The notes beneath the pieces are model-generated. The model was given only the letters and a program-made list of their open reading frames with translations. It was not told the DNA's origin and searched no databases. Below are positions 35,515-43,474 of a DNA stretch of 57,066 bases, in pieces (the first letter of the stretch is position 1; each line of letters begins with the position of its first letter). The translations under genes were made by a program, and so were the position numbers. Where the stretch lies: assembly GCA_903839675.1 (NCBI GenBank), contig CAIMDB010000035.1:180975-238040 (forward strand). Reading direction: 5' to 3'. The stretch is from an uncultured Sphingomonadales bacterium. Lineage in GTDB: Bacteria > Pseudomonadota > Alphaproteobacteria > Sphingomonadales > Sphingomonadaceae.

Positions 35515-36569
35515 TACTCCGCAGCAACCCCCGCCGCTTCAAACATGTCCTTCTCCACCACAACGACTTCCGGCACGTCATTGGCGGCCTTGGCGCCCTT
35601 GCGGAGGTCGAAACTGTCCCAAACCTGATTCCATTCACCGCGGGTGGCGGCTTTGGCGTATTCGGTGGCGCGGGTTTCGAAGAAGTTGGCGTGCTCCACC
35701 CCGTTGAGGAGCGGGGCCAGCCAGGGGAGCGGGTGCTCCTCGATCATGTACATCGGTGAGAAGCCGAGCTGACCCAGACGCCAGTCGGCGATGTAGCGGA
35801 TGTAGCGCTTGATTTCCTTGGGCGTCATGCCGGAGACCGGGCCCTGTTCGAACGCGAGATCGATGAACGCGTCTTCCAGACGGACCGTCTTCTGGCAGCA
35901 ATCCAGAATGTCGTCCTTCACCGCCTTGGTGAGGCAGCCGCGTTCCTGCGTGAAGGCGTGGAACAGCTTGGTGATGCCTTCGCAGTGCAGGCTTTCATCG
36001 CGGATCGACCAGGTGACGATCTGCCCCATGCCCTTCATCTTGTTGAAGCGCGGGAAGTTCATCAGCATCGCGAACGAGGCGAACAGCTGCAGCCCTTCGG
36101 TGAAGCCACCGAACATGGCGAGCGTGCGGGCAATGTCTTCATCATTATCGACACCAAAGGTGTTCAGATAATCATGCTTGTCCTTCATTTCCTTATACTG
36201 AAGGAACATGCCGTATTCGCTTTCGGGCATGCCGATGGTGTCGAGCAAATGCGAATAGGCCGCAATGTGCACCGTTTCCATGTTGGAAAAAGCGGTGAGC
36301 ATCATCTTCACTTCGGTCGGCTTGAACACGCGGCCATAATGTTCGTGGTAGCAATTCTGCACCTCGACATCGGCCTGTGTGAAGAAGCGGAAAATCTGCG
36401 TCAGCAGATTGCGTTCGTGATCGGACAGCTTCTGCGCCCAATCGCGGCAATCTTCGCCCAACGGCACTTCTTCCGGCAGCCAGTGGATCTGCTGCTGGCG
36501 CTTCCAGAATTCATAGGCCCAGGGGTACTGGAACGGCTTGTACTGATTGCGGGCTACGAGAAGGGACAT
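35514..36569 (-). CDS. nrdB: Ribonucleotide reductase class I, beta subunit
   Basis: The 351-residue radical-bearing subunit that, with NrdA, makes deoxyribonucleotides. Di-metal ligands and radical site are visible in order: FTQADVEVQNCYHEHYGRV (Glu and nearby residues), NMETVHIAAYSHLLDTIG (Glu, His, and Tyr in the place of the stable tyrosyl radical), and later SIRDESLHCEGITKLFH (Glu, His). The ATG at 36569 has AGGA upstream. It follows nrdA by 65 bases and is expected to share its NrdR-controlled promoter. The stop codon overlaps the start of a small winged-helix gene. Confidence 0.95.
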   Translation of the reverse strand: MSLLVARNQYKPFQYPWAYEFWKRQQQIHWLPEEVPLGEDCRDWAQKLSDHERNLLTQIFRFFTQADVEVQNCYHEHYGRVFKPTEVKMMLTAFSNMETVHIAAYSHLLDTIGMPESEYGMFLQYKEMKDKHDYLNTFGVDNDEDIARTLAMFGGFTEGLQLFASFAMLMNFPRFNKMKGMGQIVTWSIRDESLHCEGITKLFHAFTQERGCLTKAVKDDILDCCQKTVRLEDAFIDLAFEQGPVSGMTPKEIKRYIRYIADWRLGQLGFSPMYMIEEHPLPWLAPLLNGVEHANFFETRATEYAKAATRGEWNQVWDSFDLRKGAKAANDVPEVVVVEKDMFEAAGVAAE

Positions 36570-36634
36570 GATTGTCTTCCTAGTTTAATTCTGTGTTTGG
36601 GCAGGCCAGAGTGCTTCCATTGTCAGTGACCCCG

Positions 36635-38545
36635 TCACTGACAAGCGAGGCACTCGTCATAATCCGTCGACGCTGCGAGTTCGTACTTGGGCGCTTCCGC
36701 CGTGTTGTCCGCCTCTACGCCGCCGGCAAAGCCTGCGCGCTGGATCGACTTGGACCGGAGATAATAAAGCGACTTCACACCCAGTTCCCATGCGCGGAAG
36801 TGAAGCATGAGGAGATCCCATTTTTCCACGTCCGCCGGGATGAACAGGTTCAGCGAGGTCGCCTGATCGATATAGGGCGTCCGGTCTGCCGCGAGTTCGA
36901 TCAGCCAGCGCTGGTCAATCTCAAAGCTCGTCTTGAACGTGTCCTTTTCATCCTGACTGAGAAAGTCGAGGTGCTGGACGGAACCGCCCTGCTCAAGGAT
37001 CGAATTCCACACATTGTCGCTGTTCTTCGACTTTTCGATGAGCAGCTTTTCAAGATGCGGGTTGCGGATCGAGAAGGAGCCGCTGAGCGTCTTGTGCGTG
37101 TAGATGTTGGCCGGAATCGGCTCAATGCAGGCGCTGGTGCCGCCGCAGATGATCGAGATCGACGCCGTCGGCGCAATCGCGGTCTTGCAGCTGAAGCGTT
37201 CCATCACGCCACGTTCTTCGGCATCCGGGCAGGCGCCGCGTTCGGTGGCGAGCAGCATCGACGCTTCGTTGACCTTGGCCGCGATGTGCTTGAACACGCG
37301 CAGGTTCCAGCTCTTGGCCATGGCGCCTTCGAACGGAATGTTGCGCGCCTGCAGGAAGCTGTGGAAGCCCATGACTCCCAGCCCGACCGAGCGTTCGCGC
37401 GTTGCCGAATATTTGGCGCGGGCCATTTCCGGCGGGGCGCGGTCAATATAGTCGGTCAGCACATTGTCGAGGAAGCGCATCACGTCTTCCACAAACTGCT
37501 TGTCGCCATTCCACTCTTCCCATGTTTCCATGTTGAGCGAGGAGAGGCAGCAGACAGCCGTGCGGTCATTGCCAAGGTGATCGCGGCCCGTAGGCAGCGT
37601 GATTTCCGAACACAGGTTCGACGTCGAGACCTTGAAGCCCAGTTCGCGGTGATGCTTTGGCATCGCCTTGTTCACCGTGTCGCTGAACACGATGTACGGC
37701 TCACCGGTCGCGAGACGGGTTTCAACGAGCTTCTGGAACAGGCTGCGCGCATCCACCGTGGCGCGGACTTCGCCGGTCTTGGGGGATTTGAGGTTCCATT
37801 CCGTACCTTCGCGGACCGCTTCCATGAAAGCGTCGGTCAACAGCACGCCGTGGTGCAGGTTGAGCGCCTTACGGTTGAAGTCGCCCGAGGGCTTACGGAT
37901 TTCGAGGAATTCCTCGATTTCGGGGTGGTCGATGTCGAGATAGACCGCGGCCGAACCACGGCGCAGCGAGCCTTGCGAGATCGCCAGCGTGAGCGAATCC
38001 ATCACGCGGACAAACGGGATGATGCCGCTCGTCTTGCCGTTGAGGCCAACAGGCTCCCCAATGCCGCGCACGCTGCCCCAATAGGTGCCGATGCCGCCGC
38101 CGCGCGAGGCGAGCCAGACGTTTTCGTTCCAGGTGTTGACGATGCCTTCAAGGCTGTCATCGACCGAGTTCAGATAGCAGGAGATGGGCAGGCCGCGGCC
38201 GGTGCCGCCGTTGGAGAGGACGGGCGTGGCGGGCATGAACCACAGCTTTGAGATATAGTCATAGATGCGCTGGGCGTGCGCCTGATCATCCGCATAGGCA
38301 GAGGCCACGCGAACAAAGAGATCCTGATAGCTTTCGCCCGGCAACAGATAGCGGTCGCGCAGCGTTTCCTTGCCGAAGTCGGTCAGCAACGCGTCGCGGC
38401 TACGGTCGATCTCCAGCGGATAGGCTTCATCCACCGTGCGCGTGTCCTTCACGCCCTTGCTCTTCGCCTTGGGAGCGACCGGTGCTTCTACCATCGTTGC
38501 CACATTATCTCCGCTTGCTTCTGCCTGCGTATCCCGAAAATCCAT
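36635..38545 (-). CDS. nrdA: Ribonucleotide reductase class I, alpha subunit
   Basis: The 636-residue catalytic subunit. Active-site motifs are present: PISCYLNSVDD (first redox Cys), SNLCSEITLPTGR (Asn, catalytic thiyl Cys, Glu), AVCCLSSLN (second redox Cys), PTASISIICGGTSACIEP, and a C-terminal CLAC pair that reloads the active site. The N-terminus lacks the roughly 90-residue ATP-cone of E. coli-type NrdA, so overall activity control by dATP may be absent or different. Start chosen at the ATG at 38545 (GGGGGCAAGA upstream); an ATG at 38560 adds five residues. Confidence 0.96.
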   Translation of the reverse strand: MDFRDTQAEASGDNVATMVEAPVAPKAKSKGVKDTRTVDEAYPLEIDRSRDALLTDFGKETLRDRYLLPGESYQDLFVRVASAYADDQAHAQRIYDYISKLWFMPATPVLSNGGTGRGLPISCYLNSVDDSLEGIVNTWNENVWLASRGGGIGTYWGSVRGIGEPVGLNGKTSGIIPFVRVMDSLTLAISQGSLRRGSAAVYLDIDHPEIEEFLEIRKPSGDFNRKALNLHHGVLLTDAFMEAVREGTEWNLKSPKTGEVRATVDARSLFQKLVETRLATGEPYIVFSDTVNKAMPKHHRELGFKVSTSNLCSEITLPTGRDHLGNDRTAVCCLSSLNMETWEEWNGDKQFVEDVMRFLDNVLTDYIDRAPPEMARAKYSATRERSVGLGVMGFHSFLQARNIPFEGAMAKSWNLRVFKHIAAKVNEASMLLATERGACPDAEERGVMERFSCKTAIAPTASISIICGGTSACIEPIPANIYTHKTLSGSFSIRNPHLEKLLIEKSKNSDNVWNSILEQGGSVQHLDFLSQDEKDTFKTSFEIDQRWLIELAADRTPYIDQATSLNLFIPADVEKWDLLMLHFRAWELGVKSLYYLRSKSIQRAGFAGGVEADNTAEAPKYELAASTDYDECLACQ

Positions 38546-38993
38546 TCTTGCCCCCAACATATCGCAACTGCGATGTTCTACTCTTGTTCGACTCGGGTCG
38601 AAACCCTGCTCATACCATGTTTGGCGGTTTGCACCGCCGGAATCTCAGACTGCCCCCGATATCCACAGAGCACAAAATGGCCAGTGTCGCAAATCGCTCT
38701 GCGCGTCTCCAACCACTACTACTTGGGTTGCCCCCCGGCTCAGCCACTATCCATAGTGCCTCATCCACGCTGAGACGCAAGAGGGTATTTGACAGTTTCG
38801 AGACTCAACTCGTCGCAGATCTGAGTCGGTTCACAGCATCCATTTCGCGCTGTGATGCAGCGACGCGCGGACTTGCCTAGGCTTTCCAAATTGCAAGCTG
38901 GACGAAAAGATTTTTTAAATATTCCGCGCCACGATCTGTGCCAATGCGGTGGTGTTTATAACCACTACGGAAAAGCGTTCCGGCGACGCCAAT
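38546..38993. other. Gene-free region holding the nrdAB promoter
   Basis: 448 bases between nrdA and the DUF1905 gene without a credible coding frame. It contains the paired NrdR-like boxes, a perfect ATCGCA-AC-TGCGAT inverted repeat (38561-38574) just before the nrdA start, an 8-of-9 match to a DnaA box (ATATCCACA around 38659), and four GANTC sites (38590, 38640, 38802, 38823) of the type methylated by CcrM. The last 100 bases before 38994 show nothing I can name. Confidence 0.5.
38714..38758 (-). promoter_or_regulatory. Twin NrdR boxes upstream of nrdA
   Basis: CACTATCCATAGTG (38745-38758) is a perfect palindrome apart from its centre and fits the NrdR box pattern. A weaker copy, CACTACTACTTGGG (38714-38727), starts exactly 31 bases away, the three-turn spacing known for NrdR sites. 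NrdR with bound (d)ATP represses ribonucleotide reductase genes from such pairs. Confidence 0.7.
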
Positions 38994-39293
38994 TCAGATG
39001 GTGATGGTTACCGCCACCCTATCCCCCACCGCGAATCCCTCTGCCTTGCGCACGGCAGCCTTCAGCGGAAGGATAAATCCGCCTGACGCCTTGCTGGGGA
39101 AAAGCGAGGTGCGCCAGCGCGTCTTGCCGATCATTACCTCCACCGACACCGACCCGAAGCCGCGCGTCAGCCCCAGCGACGCATAACGCACCTCAGCGGA
39201 CGCCTCCCCGTCCACCGTCAGAAAATGCCAGGACGCGCCCTTGGACGTCCACAGCCAGACTTCGGCATCAAGGGAGATAGTGGCGCGGTCCAT
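38994..39293 (-). CDS. DUF1905 family protein
   Basis: A 99-residue protein whose features match DUF1905: an N-terminal strand pair with WLWTSKGASWHFLTV, then GFGSVSVEVMIGKTRWRTSLFP and a C-terminal GGFILPLKAAVRKAEGFAVGD followed by VAVTITI. The family forms a small beta-barrel of unknown function. It starts 5 bases after the topA stop and is probably co-transcribed with topA. Confidence 0.88.
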   Translation of the reverse strand: MDRATISLDAEVWLWTSKGASWHFLTVDGEASAEVRYASLGLTRGFGSVSVEVMIGKTRWRTSLFPSKASGGFILPLKAAVRKAEGFAVGDRVAVTITI

Positions 39294-39298
39294 GGGGC

Positions 39299-41848
39299 CT
39301 ATTCGGCGGCAGCCTTCTTCTTCGGTGCAGCCTTCTTCTTGGCCGGAGCCTTCTTCTTGGCAGGCGCCTTCTTCTTGCCCTTGGGCGGCGCCTTGGCGGC
39401 GCGTTCATCGATCAGCTGGGCGGCCTCCTCCAGCGTCAGCGCCTCAGGCGTGACAGTCTTGGGCAGCGTCGCGTTGGTCGTGCCGTCGGTCACATAAGCG
39501 CCGTAGCGGCCCTCCATGACCTTCAGCTCCAGTTCTGTGCGCGGATGGGCACCGAGCACCTTGAGCGGCTCCCGTGTGGCCCCACGGGCGCGTCCGCCGC
39601 CTGCGGCAGCTTCAGCCAGCTTCACGACGGCGGCGTTCATGCCGGTTTCAAAGACATCGCGGGTCGACTGGAGCCGCCCGTACTTGCCGTCATGCGCCAG
39701 ATAAGGGCCATAGCGCCCGATGCTGGCGGTGATCGGCTTGCCCGTTTCCGGATGGTCGCCAATGGTGCGCGGCAGATCAAGCAGCTTCACGGCCCACTCC
39801 AGCCCGAACTCTTCGCCCGGAATATCCTTGGGGATGGAGGCGCGCTTGGCCTCCTTGCCCTCACCCATTTCCACATAGGGGCCAAAGCGACCTGACTTGC
39901 GGCTGATGTCCTGACCTGTTTCGGGATGTTGGCCGAGCACTTCCGGGCCGTTTGACCCGGCGTCGCCCTCACCGCCCGGTTGACCGAACTTACGGGTGAA
40001 CTTGCATTCCGGGTAATTGGAACAGGCGACAAACGCCCCATAGCGGCCGCCGCGAAGAGCAAGCTTGCCGGCTTCGCATGCAGGGCATTGGCGCGGATCG
40101 CTGCCATCTTCCTTTTCAGGGAAGAGGAAAGGCGCGAGAAACTTATCAAGGGCCTCCGTCACTTCGGACGGCTTTTGCTCCATGACCTCAACGGTCTTGG
40201 GCTTAAAGTCGCGCCAGAAAGCTTCGAGCACGGCCTGCCACTGCGCGCGGCCACCCGAGACATCGTCAAGCTGATCTTCAAGGCCCGCAGTGTAATCGTA
40301 CGCGACATAGCGTTCAAAGAAGCGTTCGAGGAACGCGATCACCAGACGCCCGCTTTCATTGGGCGTGAAGCGGTTGCGGTCCACAGTTACATAGTCGCGG
40401 TCCTTGAGCACCTGAAGCACCGAGGCATAGGTCGACGGACGCCCGATGCCGAGCTCTTCCATCTTTTTGACAAGGCTGGCTTCGGAATAGCGCGGCGGCG
40501 GCTGGGTGAAATGCTGTTCGGATTCAACAGACTTCTTAGCCGGCGCATCGCCTTCGCTCATCCGCGGCAGGCGGCGTGCATCATCATCGCCGTCACTGTC
40601 GTCGACGCTTTCTTCGTAGAGCGCGAGGAAGCCGGGGAAGAGCACGACTTGGCCCGTGGCGCGCAGACCCGTTTGGCCGGTGCCGTCCAGCATCTCAACG
40701 GTGGTGCGTTCCAGACGAGCGGACGCCATTTGGCTCGCCAAAGCCCGCTTGAAAATCAGATCATATAGCCGGGCGTGATCGCCGCTTCCGGCGCGGTCCT
40801 TGGTGAACTCGGTTGGGCGGATCGCTTCATGCGCTTCCTGTGCGTTCTTGGCCTTGGTTTGATATTGGCGGGGCTTATCCGGCACATATCCCGCATCATA
40901 TCGGTTGGCGATGGCGTTGCGCGCCGCGCTGATGGCAGACCCATCCATCTGGACGCCGTCGGTTCGCATATAGGTGATGGCGCCGTCTTCGTAGAGCGCC
41001 TGCGCCAGACGCATCGTGTGCGTGGCCGAAAAGCCAAGCTTACGCGCTGCTTCCTGCTGAAGGGTCGATGTCGTGAACGGCGGCGGAGGGTTGCGGGTGA
41101 GCGGCTTTGTCTCGACACTCGCCACAGAAAAACGACCGTCTTCAACAGCCTTTTTGGCAGCAGCGGCATCGCCTGCATTTCCGATGGTCAGCCGGTCAAT
41201 TTTTTCGCCCTTATGGCGCACGAGCCGCGCGACGAAGGGCACGCCGTCCTGCTCCATATTGGCGAGCACGGACCAATATTCCTGCGCCTTGAACAGCTCA
41301 ATCTCACGTTCGCGATCCACGATCAGACGCAGCGCCACAGATTGGACGCGACCGGCGGACTTTGCGCCCGGCAACTTGCGCCACAAAACGGGGGAGAGTG
41401 TGAAGCCGACCAGATAATCAAGCGCACGGCGGGCGCGATAGGCGTCGATCAGATCATGGTCGAGGCCACGGGGGCGCGCCATCGCCTCCAGCACAGCCGC
41501 TTTGGTAATGGCGTTAAACGTCACGCGTTCCACATGGGCCGGCAACAGCTTCTTCTTGGCGAGCACTTCTTGCACATGCCAGGAAATCGCCTCGCCTTCG
41601 CGGTCAGGGTCAGTCGCGAGGATGAGCGTGTCGGCAGTCTTCGCCTCATCGGCGATCGCCTTTAGCTGCTTCGACTTATCGGCATAAGGCTCCCAAGTCA
41701 TGGCAAAGCCGTCATCCGGGTCAACCGATCCATCCTTGGCCGGCAAGTCGCGGACATGGCCGAAGCTCGCCAGCACCCGATGGCCGGGGCCGAGGTATTT
41801 TTCGATGGTCTTTGCCTTTGCAGGCGACTCAACAACTACAAGCTTCAT
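39299..41848 (-). CDS. topA: DNA topoisomerase I (type IA)
   Basis: The 849-residue enzyme that relaxes negative supercoils. Motifs: MKLVVVESPAKAKTIEKYLG (Toprim, Glu7), DPDREGEA (Asp80, Asp82), and ITYMRTDG with the active Tyr293. A single C4 zinc ribbon lies near residue 600 (CPACEAGKLALRGGRYG...C...C). Three or so Topo_C_Rpt repeats follow (FGPYVEMGEG, GRYGPYLAHDGKYGRL, GRYGAYVTDG). A Lys/Ala/Pro-rich tail (KKKAPAKKK repeats) likely binds DNA nonspecifically. Start placed at 41848 where the conserved MKLVVVE begins; the frame is open further upstream, but that part has no family similarity and would overlap amtB. Confidence 0.97.
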   Translation of the reverse strand: MKLVVVESPAKAKTIEKYLGPGHRVLASFGHVRDLPAKDGSVDPDDGFAMTWEPYADKSKQLKAIADEAKTADTLILATDPDREGEAISWHVQEVLAKKKLLPAHVERVTFNAITKAAVLEAMARPRGLDHDLIDAYRARRALDYLVGFTLSPVLWRKLPGAKSAGRVQSVALRLIVDREREIELFKAQEYWSVLANMEQDGVPFVARLVRHKGEKIDRLTIGNAGDAAAAKKAVEDGRFSVASVETKPLTRNPPPPFTTSTLQQEAARKLGFSATHTMRLAQALYEDGAITYMRTDGVQMDGSAISAARNAIANRYDAGYVPDKPRQYQTKAKNAQEAHEAIRPTEFTKDRAGSGDHARLYDLIFKRALASQMASARLERTTVEMLDGTGQTGLRATGQVVLFPGFLALYEESVDDSDGDDDARRLPRMSEGDAPAKKSVESEQHFTQPPPRYSEASLVKKMEELGIGRPSTYASVLQVLKDRDYVTVDRNRFTPNESGRLVIAFLERFFERYVAYDYTAGLEDQLDDVSGGRAQWQAVLEAFWRDFKPKTVEVMEQKPSEVTEALDKFLAPFLFPEKEDGSDPRQCPACEAGKLALRGGRYGAFVACSNYPECKFTRKFGQPGGEGDAGSNGPEVLGQHPETGQDISRKSGRFGPYVEMGEGKEAKRASIPKDIPGEEFGLEWAVKLLDLPRTIGDHPETGKPITASIGRYGPYLAHDGKYGRLQSTRDVFETGMNAAVVKLAEAAAGGGRARGATREPLKVLGAHPRTELELKVMEGRYGAYVTDGTTNATLPKTVTPEALTLEEAAQLIDERAAKAPPKGKKKAPAKKKAPAKKKAAPKKKAAAE

Positions 41849-42000
41849 AACCGGCCAGAAACCTTCTCTCGTGTATACGCGCGAGGGTGATGGCCTTTCG
41901 GGTCGTCCGTCAAGGGACCATTTTAGCCCATGTCGGACTTGCAGGACGGCGCATCTGCATTTAGCAAACGCGCAAATATAAGGGTCCAAGGGGAAAAAGC

Positions 42001-43296
42001 ATGAAGTTGGGTCGTTTAGCGGCGCTTGTTGCAGGTGCGCTCGCATTTCCGGCAACTGCCTATGCGCAGCCAGAAATTGTATCCGACAGCGGGGACACCG
42101 CGTGGATCCTGACAGCATCTGCCCTCGTTTTGATGATGACGATTCCCGGCCTTGGCCTGTTCTATGGCGGCCTTGTCCGCGCCAAGAACGTGCTGTCGGT
42201 CATCATGCACAGCTTTGTAATTCTCTGCACCGTCTCGCTGCTCTGGGCCGTTTTTGGCTACAGCCTCGTCTTCGGGGCCGGAACGCCCTGGCTGGGCGGC
42301 TTTGGCAACGCGATGTTGGCTAACCTCGCCGATCTGCGCGCCGGGACGACCTTGCCGGAATCCACCTTTGCCCTCTTCCAGATGACCTTTGCGATCATCA
42401 CACCGGCTTTGGTTATCGGCGCCTTTGTAGAGCGCGTGCGCTTCGGCTGGGTGGTCGCTTTCTCCACGCTTTGGACAATCCTCGTTTATCTCCCCGTGGC
42501 CCGATGGATCTGGGGCGGCGGTTGGCTGGCTGCAGATGTCGGCACGCTCGATTTTGCAGGCGGCATTGTTGTGCACACAACAGCCGGCGTGGCCGCGTTG
42601 ATCGTCGCCAAGCTGCTCGGGCCGCGCCGTGGCTTCAGCAAGACGCTGTTGGCCCCGCACAGCCCGGCCTTGACCATGGTTGGCGCAGGCCTGCTCTGGG
42701 TGGGCTGGTTCGGCTTTAACGGCGGCTCTGCCTTGGCTGCGAACGACGATGCCTCCACGGCCATCTTCAACACGCATCTCGCCGCGTGCACGGCCGCTTT
42801 GGTCTGGTCGCTGATTGAGCGCATCCGCATCGGTAAGGCGACCTCTATCGGTATCGTCACAGGCGCGGTGGCGGGGCTTGCCACTGTCACACCGGCTGCA
42901 GGCTATGTCGGCCCGATGGGCGCGATCATCCTCGGCTTGCTCGGTGGTTCGGTCTGCTTCTTCCTCGTGCAGGTTGTGAAGCACAATTGGAAAATTGATG
43001 ACTCGCTCGACGTCTTTGCCGTTCATGGTGTCGGTGGCATCCTCGGCTCGCTCTTCATGCCCATCCTGTTTTCAGAGATGTTCGGCGGCGGCGGCTTCGC
43101 TGAAGGCGCAAATGTCTCGACGCAGTTGGTCGCCCAATTGGTCGGCGTGGTGACGGTGGCGGCATGGACCGCCATCATGACGCTGATCGCCGCCTGGATG
43201 GTCTCCTTCGTCATCCCCATGCGCGTGGACGAAGAAGCCGAACATGACGGCCTCGACCTCCACAGCCATGGCGAACGCGGCTGGGAACTGGACTAG
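42001..43296 (+). CDS. amtB: Ammonium transporter
   Basis: A 431-residue Amt/Mep/Rh channel. A cleavable signal peptide (MKLGRLAALVAGALAFPATAYAQ) precedes 11 membrane segments. Conserved features include GLGLFYGGLVRAKNVLS, the pore His pair in VVHTTAGVAALIVAK and FAVHGVGGILGSLF, and GWFGFNGGSAL. The C-terminal tail is short and acidic. AAGGGG lies before the ATG. Amt proteins are usually gated by GlnK and activated under nitrogen limitation, but no glnK is adjacent and I find no sigma-54 promoter in the 150 bases upstream. Confidence 0.95.
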   Translation: MKLGRLAALVAGALAFPATAYAQPEIVSDSGDTAWILTASALVLMMTIPGLGLFYGGLVRAKNVLSVIMHSFVILCTVSLLWAVFGYSLVFGAGTPWLGGFGNAMLANLADLRAGTTLPESTFALFQMTFAIITPALVIGAFVERVRFGWVVAFSTLWTILVYLPVARWIWGGGWLAADVGTLDFAGGIVVHTTAGVAALIVAKLLGPRRGFSKTLLAPHSPALTMVGAGLLWVGWFGFNGGSALAANDDASTAIFNTHLAACTAALVWSLIERIRIGKATSIGIVTGAVAGLATVTPAAGYVGPMGAIILGLLGGSVCFFLVQVVKHNWKIDDSLDVFAVHGVGGILGSLFMPILFSEMFGGGGFAEGANVSTQLVAQLVGVVTVAAWTAIMTLIAAWMVSFVIPMRVDEEAEHDGLDLHSHGERGWELD

Positions 43297-43355
43297 GGGG
43301 AGGGCCTCAACGGCCTCCCTCATCCATCGTTTGCGCCACCCAAACTCCGCTCGCC

Positions 43356-43423
43356 CTGAGCCTGTCGAAGGGCTGTCCTTCCTGCTTTGCGGCAAAGTAA
43401 GGACAGTGCTTCGACACGCTCAG
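43356..43423. repeat. Extragenic inverted repeat, CTGAGC-type (REP-like)
   Basis: Arms CTGAGCCTGTCGAAG and CTTCGACACGCTCAG enclose a second stem (CTGTCCTT...AAGGACAG), giving a long cruciform or hairpin between convergent amtB and the nitronate-monooxygenase gene. The arm sequence is a well-known dispersed element in sphingomonad genomes. It may act as a bidirectional terminator. Confidence 0.8.
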
Positions 43424-43474
43424 CACAAACGGGATTGTTAGACTAAATCAGATAGATCCAGCGCCGGCGCCCGA

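Noticed and set aside
36593-38251. A 552-codon open frame antisense to nrdA
   Set aside because: Opposite-strand shadow of a certain gene; no recognisable domain.
39300-39400. Direct DNA repeats at the end of topA as a possible mobile or regulatory repeat
   Set aside because: They are explained by codons for the Lys/Ala/Pro tail of topoisomerase I.
41849-42000. Sigma-54 promoter for amtB
   Set aside because: I looked for TGGC-N8-TTGC spacing because rpoN is in the window; the GG and GC pairs present are not 10 bases apart.
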